Below are positions 7,618 through 12,083 of a stretch of 12,083 nucleotides of DNA, in pieces. The notes under the pieces are model-generated. The model was not told the origin of the DNA. It did no database searches and worked only from the letters and a program-made list of their open reading frames with translations. Each line of letters opens with the position of its first letter. Position 1 is the first letter of the stretch. Origin of the DNA: Sulfurospirillum sp. UBA6810. Its GTDB lineage: Bacteria > Campylobacterota > Campylobacteria > Campylobacterales > Sulfurospirillaceae. The translations under genes and the position numbers were made by a program. The stretch spans positions 1-12,083 of the forward strand of contig DKEY01000188.1 in NCBI GenBank assembly GCA_002469305.1, read 5' to 3'.

Positions 7618-7663
7618 CACTCTTATGTAACAATTCCATTATCAATATTTTAAGGAGTGTGAC

Positions 7664-7966
7664 ATGAAAAAGTTGATTTTGAGTGTTTTGGTTTTGGGGA
7701 GCTTTTTGGGAGCTACTGATTATGCTACTTTTAGTACAGAGGATTTAGTAAGTCTCAGAGGAACTGTTCCAACAGAGGATAGAGATGCTTTTAAAAGCGA
7801 AATGCAAAGCCGTGCATCAGCACTCAGCTATGATGAAAAAGTTGCCTATGGTATCACTCAAAAAAGAACTGCTACATCATCTGCATATGCTCAAAGACTA
7901 AGAGATGGAAGTGGATCAGGAGGCATGTACAAAGGTGCAAATGCCGGTGGAAAAGGAAGAAGATAA
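7664..7966 (+). CDS. Small exported DUF1104-like protein
   Basis: A 100-residue exported protein. A signal peptide (about 1-17, MKKLILSVLVLGSFLGA) is followed by DYATFSTEDLVSLRGTVPTEDRDAFKSEMQSR. That matches my memory of the DUF1104 family of small secreted Campylobacterota proteins. The middle is probably helical, and the C terminus (about 80-100) is Gly/Arg-rich and likely unstructured. No cysteines are present. AAGGAG (7652-7657) lies 6 nt before the ATG. It sits 46 bp after the histidine kinase gene and 12 bp before a second exported, Gly-rich protein gene, so it probably belongs to the same operon. The function is unknown; with the adjacent two-component genes, an envelope-stress or periplasmic binding role is conceivable. 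Confidence 0.8.
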   Translation: MKKLILSVLVLGSFLGATDYATFSTEDLVSLRGTVPTEDRDAFKSEMQSRASALSYDEKVAYGITQKRTATSSAYAQRLRDGSGSGGMYKGANAGGKGRR

Positions 7967-7978
7967 AAAGGATGAAAA

Positions 7979-8377
7979 ATGAAAGTTAATAAAATCATAA
8001 TAAGTGTGCTACTTCTCCTTTGGAGTTCTGTTTTTGCAGATGAGCTAGCAGAGGTAGATGCTGATATAGCTACAACGACGAGTGTTGATGCCTTGGCACA
8101 AAAAATGACACAAGCAAAACACCAATACAGATACCGCTATATGAATGCAATCAAAAATCAAATAGCAACAGCAAAAGAAGAAGAAAGAGTTGCGAAGCTA
8201 GAGAGTATCATGGCAAAAGTCCAAACACAAAAAGCCCAGCAGCTTGGCACACTAGAACGCTCTATGAGTAGAAGTGGTAGCCTCAATGGCTCAGGAACAA
8301 GTGCAGGTGGTGGCAATGGTGGTGGTTCTGGAGGCGGAGGAAACGGTGGCGGTGGCAATGGTGGTGGACGTCACTAA
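7979..8377 (+). CDS. Exported helical protein with Gly-rich tail
   Basis: A 132-residue protein not recognised from any named family. A signal peptide (about 1-20, ending VFA) precedes a charged, probably coiled-coil region (about 23-95, rich in Ala, Gln, Lys, Glu) and a tail (about 98-132) that is mostly Gly with Asn and Ser and ends GGGRH. The tail resembles, in exaggerated form, the Gly-rich end of the gene before it, so the two may be distant relatives. Its stop shares a base with the ATG of the lipoprotein gene (TAATG), a strong sign of coupled translation. AAAAGG precedes the ATG by about 8 nt. The Gly tract is a low-complexity DNA repeat of GGTGGC-like units and could vary in length between strains. 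Confidence 0.75.
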   Translation: MKVNKIIISVLLLLWSSVFADELAEVDADIATTTSVDALAQKMTQAKHQYRYRYMNAIKNQIATAKEEERVAKLESIMAKVQTQKAQQLGTLERSMSRSGSLNGSGTSAGGGNGGGSGGGGNGGGGNGGGRH

Positions 8378-8634
8378 TGCTTAAGTTTACTACATCTTTT
8401 TGTATATGTTTGTTTTTGAGTGGATGTTCACTTTCTCAGGTTTTAGTCGATGAGGATAGTGATGGTATTTTAAACCACAAAGATATCTGCAAACAAACGC
8501 CTCTTGGGGCACAAGTTGATAGATATGGCTGTGCCATTGATAGTGATAAAGATGGAGTCATCGACCTTTTTGATATCTGTCCACATACACCACTAACAGA
8601 TGTTGTCAATGCACAAGGCTGTACTCTTAGATAA
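8377..8634 (+). CDS. Lipoprotein with two thrombospondin type-3-like Ca-binding repeats
   Basis: A predicted lipoprotein of 85 residues. The signal ends with lipobox LSGC (C17). The mature part carries two Asp-rich repeats: DEDSDGILNHKDIC (25-38) and DSDKDGVIDLFDIC (55-68). Each is followed by TPL and a GC 14 residues after the first Cys (C38/C52, C68/C82). This is the TSP3-type calcium-binding unit that usually links to an OmpA peptidoglycan-binding domain in larger outer-membrane proteins. Here the protein ends right after the second unit with no OmpA domain, so it is a free-standing linker-type lipoprotein or a shortened relative. It overlaps the preceding gene by one base (TAATG) and is the last gene of the run before the hairpin at 8640. 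Confidence 0.78.
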   Translation: MLKFTTSFCICLFLSGCSLSQVLVDEDSDGILNHKDICKQTPLGAQVDRYGCAIDSDKDGVIDLFDICPHTPLTDVVNAQGCTLR

Positions 8635-8639
8635 TCCTC

Positions 8640-8678
8640 TACATGTAAAGAAAAATTTGTCGATATTCTTTACATGTA
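8640..8678 (+). repeat. Stem-loop built from two TTACATGTAA-type palindromes, before the gene at 8689
   Basis: 8640-8652 and 8666-8678 form a perfect 13-bp inverted repeat (TACATGTAAAGAA with TTCTTTACATGTA) around a 13-nt loop. Each arm contains the ACATGT palindrome, so the DNA also holds two copies 31 bp apart. The right arm touches the ribosome site TAAGGAG (8677-8683) of the next gene. There is no T run after it, so it is not a standard intrinsic terminator, although it could still end or process the operon transcript. Confidence 0.65.
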
Positions 8679-8688
8679 AGGAGTTCTC

Positions 8689-9204
8689 ATGCAAAGTATA
8701 AATGCAAACAGTTATAGCTACAATGACTTTAATTTTTCAATGCAAACAAGTAGTGGTGATAAAATCAATCTAAAACTTTATGATGAGAAAAGTACAGAAC
8801 TGAGCTATGCAAAAACAAAAAACGCAACTTCTGCAACCCTTAGCCTTACTCATGCTTATGGGTATAACTTTTCATATGAGGGCAATGGCATAGATGCAAA
8901 TGATAAAAAAGAGATAGCTCAAGCGATGGAGATTATACAGCCAATGCTTGATGAATATTTTGCAAGTATCAAAGAAACTCCAAAATCAAATGCCGAAATA
9001 ATAAACAAAGCCTTTGACATAAACTCCTACTTACCAAAAACAGAAGATTTAAATACAAAAAACTACCTCAATGACAAAACACTTAAAACCATAGATAAAG
9101 TGTTAGAAAAAGCCCAGCATCAAAATGAAAAAACACTAAAAGCTGCACAAAAACTCTTCGATGCTCTTTTAAAACAAAGTGAACGATTTGAACTTTACAT
9201 GTAA
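8689..9204 (+). CDS. Hypothetical protein, palindrome-flanked gene
   Basis: A 171-residue protein I do not recognise. It has no signal peptide, membrane segment or cysteine. The N-terminal third is rich in Ser, Tyr, Asn and Thr and looks like beta strands (NSYSYNDFNFSMQTSSGDKINLK and LTHAYGYNFSYEG). The middle has NGIDANDKKEIAQAMEIIQPMLDEYF, a likely helix. The last 60 residues are Lys/Glu/Ala-rich and probably coiled coil. TAAGGAG lies 5 nt before the ATG. The gene is bracketed by two stem-loops made of the same palindrome; its final codons and stop (TAC ATG TAA) are themselves part of the downstream one. Base use looks like its neighbours, so transfer is not evident. Confidence 0.75.
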   Translation: MQSINANSYSYNDFNFSMQTSSGDKINLKLYDEKSTELSYAKTKNATSATLSLTHAYGYNFSYEGNGIDANDKKEIAQAMEIIQPMLDEYFASIKETPKSNAEIINKAFDINSYLPKTEDLNTKNYLNDKTLKTIDKVLEKAQHQNEKTLKAAQKLFDALLKQSERFELYM

Positions 9205-9235
9205 GAGTATAAAGGTTAAAATTCTTACATGTAAA
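9194..9235 (+). repeat. Stem-loop built from two TTACATGTAA palindromes, over the stop of the gene at 8689
   Basis: 9194-9206 and 9223-9235 are perfect 13-bp inverted repeats (TTTACATGTAAGA with TCTTACATGTAAA). They extend inward by a G-U and a U-A pair, leaving a 12-nt loop. The two palindromes are 30 bp apart, almost the same spacing as in the hairpin at 8640-8678. The hairpin overlaps the stop codon (9202-9204). It is followed by AACTTTATAG and not by a T run, so it suits transcript protection or protein binding better than intrinsic termination. Confidence 0.65.
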
Positions 9236-9261
9236 ACTTTATAGATAAAGTTACATTTCTC

Positions 9262-9290
9262 TTGACATTATTTAGATATCTAACTATAAT
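9262..9290 (+). promoter_or_regulatory. marR promoter with embedded operator
   Basis: A consensus promoter: TTGACA (9262-9267), a 17-bp spacer, TATAAT (9285-9290). The spacer contains the 12-bp palindrome TTAGATATCTAA (9272-9283), which recurs ahead of the next gene at 9758-9769. A repressor bound there would block RNA polymerase, so autorepression by the MarR protein is the simple reading. The predicted transcription start coincides with the ATG at 9297. Confidence 0.75.
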
Positions 9291-9296
9291 TCTCTC

Positions 9297-9725
9297 ATGA
9301 AAAAACAACGAATCATCTCTTTATCTGCAAAACTTACAGACAAAGCCAATAAATTTATCATTGCAAAGCTCAAAAAAAACAACTTAAGTGATATCGCACC
9401 TAGTCACGGGGATATACTAGCTATCTTGTTTGATGGCAATGCATATGAGATGGGTACAATAGCAAAAAAAATTCATAGAACCAATGCCACAGTATCTGTT
9501 CTTATCGACAAACTGGTTAAAAATGGTTACGTTAGCAGATATAAATCAGATGATGATGCTCGTATCATCAAAGTTTCTTTAACTCAAAAAGGTCTTTTAT
9601 TGAAACCTGTTTTTGAGTCTATATCTGAAGAGTTAAATAGCCATATCTATAAAGGTCTTTCAGAATCAGAAGCGATGCTTTTAGAGATACTATTGGAAAA
9701 AGCTGTTATAAGTTTCAATAAGTAA
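9297..9725 (+). CDS. MarR-family transcriptional regulator
   Basis: A cytoplasmic dimeric winged-helix regulator of 142 residues, the usual MarR length. The DNA-binding part spans about 36-100: helix-turn-helix around EMGTIAKKIHRTNATVSVLIDKL, then the wing SRYKSDDDARIIKVSLT with the family's Asp-x-Arg. Flanking N- and C-terminal helices would form the dimer. There is no cysteine, so it is not an OhrR-type thiol sensor and should respond to a bound ligand instead. The ATG lies 7 nt after a perfect -10 box with no ribosome site between, so the mRNA is probably leaderless. The matching palindromes inside its own promoter and before the cupin gene point to control of both genes. Confidence 0.9.
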   Translation: MKKQRIISLSAKLTDKANKFIIAKLKKNNLSDIAPSHGDILAILFDGNAYEMGTIAKKIHRTNATVSVLIDKLVKNGYVSRYKSDDDARIIKVSLTQKGLLLKPVFESISEELNSHIYKGLSESEAMLLEILLEKAVISFNK

Positions 9726-9756
9726 AAGATTATAGCTAAAAAAATTTACTTTTTTA

Positions 9757-9770
9757 TTTAGATATCTAAA
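9757..9770. promoter_or_regulatory. Second MarR operator, ahead of the cupin gene
   Basis: TTTAGATATCTAAA is a perfect 14-bp palindrome. It shares 16 contiguous bp (9754-9769) with the marR promoter spacer (9268-9283). A -10-like AATAAT (9772-9777) follows at almost the same offset as in the marR promoter, but the -35 is poor (CTTTTT, 9749-9754). Confidence 0.65.
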
Positions 9771-9790
9771 CAATAATTAAAGGGAAAAAA

Positions 9791-10177
9791 ATGAATGAAA
9801 ACTATAAGTTAATTTCAGTAGGTGATGTTGCCTCTCTTGGAAGAGTTGTCTTAAATGAGACTTTAAATCTAACAGGTGCAGAAATATCTCTCAATGTACT
9901 ACCAAAAAATGTCAGTGTACCTTTCGTCCATGCACATAAAAACAATGAAGAGATATATGTTATTCTTGATGGTAAAGGCTATTTATACATAGATGGAAAA
10001 GAGATTGCGATAGCAAAAGGAGATGCCTTTAGAGTTGATCCAAAAGGTGAAAGATGTATCAAAGCGAGCGAAGATAGTTCAATCAATTTTATGTGTATTC
10101 AAGTGAAAGCAGATAGTTTGGATGGTTTTACCCTAGATGATGGCATAATCACCCAAACCAAACCTTCTTGGTTATAA
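9791..10177 (+). CDS. Single-domain cupin protein
   Basis: A small cytoplasmic beta-barrel protein of 128 residues. Cupin motif 1 is at 47-63: HAHKNNEEIYVILDGKG, with likely metal ligands H47, H49 and E53 or E54. Motif 2 is at 77-89: GDAFRVDPKGERC, where position 89, normally the last metal-binding His, is Cys. I recall similar GERC endings in some related cupins, so this may be a subfamily trait. Function is unknown; such proteins near redox regulators often act in quinone or aromatic-compound handling or as small-molecule sensors. AAAGGG (9779-9784) gives a 6-nt spacing to the ATG. It lies 65 bp after marR behind a copy of the same operator, and ends before a bidirectional hairpin. Confidence 0.85.
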   Translation: MNENYKLISVGDVASLGRVVLNETLNLTGAEISLNVLPKNVSVPFVHAHKNNEEIYVILDGKGYLYIDGKEIAIAKGDAFRVDPKGERCIKASEDSSINFMCIQVKADSLDGFTLDDGIITQTKPSWL

Positions 10178-10181
10178 ACTC

Positions 10182-10212
10182 AAGAGTTAGTACTTAAAAA
10201 GCACTAACTCTT
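10182..10212. terminator. Bidirectional terminator between the cupin and nitroreductase genes
   Basis: A 10-bp perfect stem, AAGAGTTAGT (10182-10191) with ACTAACTCTT (10203-10212), encloses an 11-nt loop. On the plus strand the stem runs into a short T tract (10211-10214). It lies in the 42-bp gap between two convergent stop codons, as expected for a shared terminator. The T tract is short, especially on the minus strand. Confidence 0.7.
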
Positions 10213-10219
10213 TTGAAAA

Positions 10220-10975
10220 CTAAGCATCTTTAAATCTAAAGCCTTGTTCTTCTAAAACTGTTCCTGTTTTTCTAAAGTAGCTTTTTTCATAAGCATTTGC
10301 TGTTATCTCAAAGTACGTTGGTAGAGTGCCTGAACCTGTTTTATCACGAAACTCTTTAAACTCTTTGTTGTATGCATATGCACCCTCTTCTACTTTTTTA
10401 CTATCATATGCATCTTGCATAGCAAAACTCTCAAAAGGAACTCTTGGCTTAAGTGGCGCTTCTTTCGCTTTTTGGCTTGGTACTCCTATGGTTGAACCAA
10501 CAGCTACAAAAGTTCTTTTGGGCAAGGCAAAAAGTTCTACTATTTTATCTGAGTTCGCTCGTATGCCTCCTATGGCTGTTGTTCCATATCCAAGAGCTTC
10601 AGCGGCACTTTGCAAGTGGTTTAGCATGATACCAGCATCAACTGCACCCATCAAAATACCCTCTGCACTTTGCTCTACTATCTGTTTTTTACCCAAAGCC
10701 TCTGCAGCAACATTTGTTCTGTTAAAGTCTATAACAACTGCTACAAATACATCAGCTGTTGCAACTTGCTTTTGACCACCAGCAAACTGGGCTATCTTTT
10801 CTATTTTCTCTTTATCTCTTGTATAAATCAAACTTACCTGTTGTGCATTGATAGAACTAGGAGCACGCTGTGCTGTTCGTAAGATGAGTTCCAAATCCTC
10901 ATCACTCACACGTTCTCCTGTGAACTCTCTTATAGAGGTTCTACTTTGGAGTTGTTTTAACGCTATATTTTCCAT
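10220..10975 (-). CDS. NADPH-type nitroreductase (NfsA/Frp-like flavoprotein)
   Basis: A 251-residue FMN-dependent nitroreductase, close in length to NfsA/Frp. The N-terminal FMN-binding region shows SRTSIREFTGERV (11-23) and RAPSSINAQQVSLI. The core helix is GILMGAVDAGIMLNHLQSAAEALGYGTTAIGGIR, and VPSQKAKEAPLKPRVPFE is typical of the NfsA-like branch. The C-terminal extension, which in that branch helps bind NADPH, is present. The expected activity is two-electron reduction of quinones, nitro compounds or flavins in the cytoplasm; the natural substrate is not evident. AGGAAG precedes the ATG, and the gene begins 8 bp after the mdaB stop, so the two form an operon under the promoter near 11600. 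Confidence 0.9.
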   Translation of the reverse strand: MENIALKQLQSRTSIREFTGERVSDEDLELILRTAQRAPSSINAQQVSLIYTRDKEKIEKIAQFAGGQKQVATADVFVAVVIDFNRTNVAAEALGKKQIVEQSAEGILMGAVDAGIMLNHLQSAAEALGYGTTAIGGIRANSDKIVELFALPKRTFVAVGSTIGVPSQKAKEAPLKPRVPFESFAMQDAYDSKKVEEGAYAYNKEFKEFRDKTGSGTLPTYFEITANAYEKSYFRKTGTVLEEQGFRFKDA

Positions 10976-10983
10976 GCTACTTC

Positions 10984-11577
10984 CTATAAAAAGTTTTCTT
11001 CTAGTATAGCTTTAAATTTTGACTTTTGTGTTTCTATATCCAAATCACCTTTAAATATATCGTGAATTGAGTAAGTTTTCATAGGCTCTACGCCACAAAA
11101 TTGAAATGTTTTATGCGTTGCGATGTTTGCTTCATCCAAACTAAGTCCATCAAAGAAACCCTCTTTATTGTCAAATTCACTTGTTGGACAGTTGTATGTA
11201 AGCGAAAGCATATACTTTTTACCTTGCATTAAGCCCCCACTTCCATAGCGTTTACTCGCATCACTTCTACTGCGGCCATCATTTTCATAAGTGACAGTGC
11301 CTACACCTGCTGAAAAAATTTCATCTATATACTTTTTTGTTATCCAAGGCACTCCCATCCAATAAACTGGATATTGAACTATAAAATAATCAGCCCATGC
11401 AAATTTTTCAAGCTCCTCTTTTACATCATAGTTACTCTCAACAACACTATGTTTGACATCAAAACCCTTTGCACTTAAAAACTCACTTGCTGTATCAATA
11501 AAAATCTTTGTTAGATTACCCTCTGCTATTTGCGCATATCTTTGATGCCCATTTATGATAAGTACATTTTTCATCAT
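10984..11577 (-). CDS. mdaB: MdaB-type NAD(P)H:quinone oxidoreductase
   Basis: A flavodoxin-fold FAD enzyme of 197 residues that matches E. coli MdaB (193 residues) block by block from memory. Shared features are VLIINGHQRYA at the N terminus, YDVKEELEKFAWADYFIVQYPVYWMGVPW, KKYIDEIF, DGRSRSDASKRYGSGGLMQGKKYMLSLT and a C-terminal HKTFQFCGVEPM. It reduces quinones by two electrons to hydroquinones, avoiding semiquinone radicals; in Helicobacter pylori MdaB is tied to oxidative-stress resistance. Two adjacent ATG codons exist (11577 and 11574). AAAGGA at 11585-11580 is 5 nt from the second, so that one is probably used. It is divergent from an HxlR gene, with a shared operator between them. Confidence 0.93.
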   Translation of the reverse strand: MMKNVLIINGHQRYAQIAEGNLTKIFIDTASEFLSAKGFDVKHSVVESNYDVKEELEKFAWADYFIVQYPVYWMGVPWITKKYIDEIFSAGVGTVTYENDGRSRSDASKRYGSGGLMQGKKYMLSLTYNCPTSEFDNKEGFFDGLSLDEANIATHKTFQFCGVEPMKTYSIHDIFKGDLDIETQKSKFKAILEENFL

Positions 11578-11596
11578 TTTCCTTTATTTTTTTTAA

Positions 11597-11625
11597 ATTA
11601 TAATTTTACTCTACTTAAAACACCC
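11597..11625 (-). promoter_or_regulatory. mdaB-nitroreductase promoter
   Basis: An exact TATAAT on the minus strand (11602 to 11597) gives a start near 11590 and a leader of about 16 nt carrying AAAGGA. The -35 position (11625-11620) reads GGGTGT, a poor match. That would suit a promoter that needs an activator or is simply weak. Confidence 0.5.
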
Positions 11626-11647
11626 TTACAATACTTTAGTAATGTAA
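11626..11647. promoter_or_regulatory. Likely HxlR operator between divergent promoters
   Basis: A 22-bp near-palindrome with 9 of 11 position pairs matching. The arms TTACAATAC (11626-11634) and GTAATGTAA (11639-11647) surround TTTA, and the core reads TACT-TT-AGTA. Known YodB-type HxlR sites also carry TACT...AGTA half-sites. It sits midway between the two -10 boxes and abuts both -35 regions. Confidence 0.6.
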
Positions 11648-11675
11648 TAAGAATAAATATACTTTATGATATAAT
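11647..11675 (+). promoter_or_regulatory. hxlR promoter
   Basis: TATAAT at 11670-11675 predicts a start near 11682 and a leader of about 14 nt that carries AAAGGA. The -35 position (11647-11652, ATAAGA) is weak and touches the operator's right end. The predicted start rules out the upstream TTG at 11681 as the initiation codon. Confidence 0.5.
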
Positions 11676-11695
11676 ACCCTTTGCAAAGGAAAAAT

Positions 11696-12064
11696 ATGTA
11701 TAGAGTAAATGGAAAAGAGTATCAATGTTCAATTAGTATCGTGCAAGATATATTTAATGACAAGTGGAAACTAGGCATTATATGGCATCTTATGGATGGT
11801 GCAAAAAGATATAAAGAGCTCAATACAGCCGTTTGTGATATAACACAAAAAACACTTACTATCAAGCTTCGTGAATTAGAAGAGCATCAAATCATCACAA
11901 GAGAAGTCTTTCCAGAAATCCCTCCCAAAGTAGTCTATACTCTCTCTCCTATCGGAGAAAAACTACGACCAGTCCTACAAGCTATGTTTGATTGGGGTAT
12001 AGAGTATGTAAAGGAGTGTGGAGAACTGAGTGAAGGGATTGTTTGTGAACCTAAGCTAAGCTAG
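11696..12064 (+). CDS. HxlR-family transcriptional regulator
   Basis: A 122-residue winged-helix regulator of the HxlR type. The family pattern is clear: an N-terminal Cys (C11, YQCSIS), then DIFNDKWKLGIIWHL (18-32), GAKRYKELN, TQKTLTIKLRELEEHQIITREVFPEIPPKVVYTLSPIGEKL and a C-terminal dimer helix. C11 corresponds to the redox-active N-terminal cysteine of YodB/HypR-like members, which sense quinones and disulfide stress; C47, C108 and C117 are also present. ATG 11696 is chosen because AAAGGA (11685-11690) lies 5 nt ahead. It is divergent from mdaB with a palindromic site between, so it most likely regulates mdaB, the nitroreductase and itself. After its stop, 12065-12083 shows nothing recognisable. 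Confidence 0.92.
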   Translation: MYRVNGKEYQCSISIVQDIFNDKWKLGIIWHLMDGAKRYKELNTAVCDITQKTLTIKLRELEEHQIITREVFPEIPPKVVYTLSPIGEKLRPVLQAMFDWGIEYVKECGELSEGIVCEPKLS

Positions 12065-12083
12065 TGAAAGCTCTCCACCAAAT

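Noticed and set aside
8158..8358. Pro-rich minus-strand open frame
   Set aside because: It is the antisense reading of the Gly-codon tract in the exported protein gene; poly-Pro is the automatic complement of poly-Gly.
8640..9235. CRISPR or insertion-sequence ends
   Set aside because: The repeats are 10-13 bp palindromes, only two per side, with unrelated short loops, no cas genes and no transposase frame. There are no visible target-site duplications.
9194..9235. Classical intrinsic terminator
   Set aside because: The stem is strong, but no T run follows on either strand, so it is listed as a repeat/stem-loop instead.
10326..10775. Plus-strand open frame of 149 codons opposite the nitroreductase
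   Set aside because: The nitroreductase has complete family motifs; this frame is Ser/Ala/Cys-rich antisense sequence without a start context.
11681..11695. TTG at 11681 as start of the HxlR gene
   Set aside because: The ribosome site AAAGGA would lie inside the coding region, and the predicted transcription start (about 11682) is downstream of it. ATG 11696 fits both signals.

Overview
The window is AT-rich and densely packed, and most likely comes from a member of the Campylobacterota (Epsilonproteobacteria), perhaps a Sulfurimonas-like organism. This rests on low G+C by eye, short intergenic gaps, frequent TTG/GTG starts, Lys/Ile-rich proteins, a DUF1104-like secreted protein, and the style of the YgiQ, response-regulator and MdaB proteins. 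The genus is a guess; no marker gene here fixes it.

Layout. (1) 1-20 holds the 5' end of a tRNA on the minus strand, with a good promoter at 40-67. (2) 113-991 encodes a Gate/nucleoside-recognition membrane protein. Its 3' end overlaps a minus-strand pair: a secreted thioredoxin-like protein and a short CxxC-less paralogue. (3) 1672-2514 encodes a stand-alone prephenate dehydratase, and 2585-4303 a YgiQ-type radical SAM protein. (4) 4369-8634 is a tightly spaced plus-strand run: amino-acid ABC binding protein, permease (probably starting at a rare ATT codon), OmpR-type response regulator, histidine kinase, DUF1104-like exported protein, Gly-rich exported protein and a thrombospondin-type-3 lipoprotein. 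No ABC ATPase is present. (5) 8689-9204 is an unrecognised gene with a 13-bp stem-loop at each end, both built from the palindrome TTACATGTAA, which recurs elsewhere in the window. (6) 9297-12064 is a redox/electrophile-stress block: a MarR regulator, a cupin, then (minus strand) a nitroreductase and an MdaB-type quinone reductase, and a divergent HxlR regulator.

How the parts fit. In the last block, a 16-bp sequence containing the palindrome TTAGATATCTAA occurs twice. One copy lies inside the marR promoter and the other just ahead of the cupin gene, so MarR probably controls both. A second, different near-palindrome (11626-11647) lies midway between the divergent mdaB and hxlR promoters and is the likely HxlR operator. 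A strong bidirectional hairpin at 10182-10212 separates the convergent cupin and nitroreductase genes. The block therefore looks like two regulators placed around enzymes for quinone and nitro-compound reduction. The marR transcript appears leaderless: its -10 box predicts transcription starting at the A of the ATG.

The least explained items are the palindrome-flanked gene at 8689-9204, the two-component operon with three small exported proteins, and the ABC binding protein/permease pair without an ATPase.
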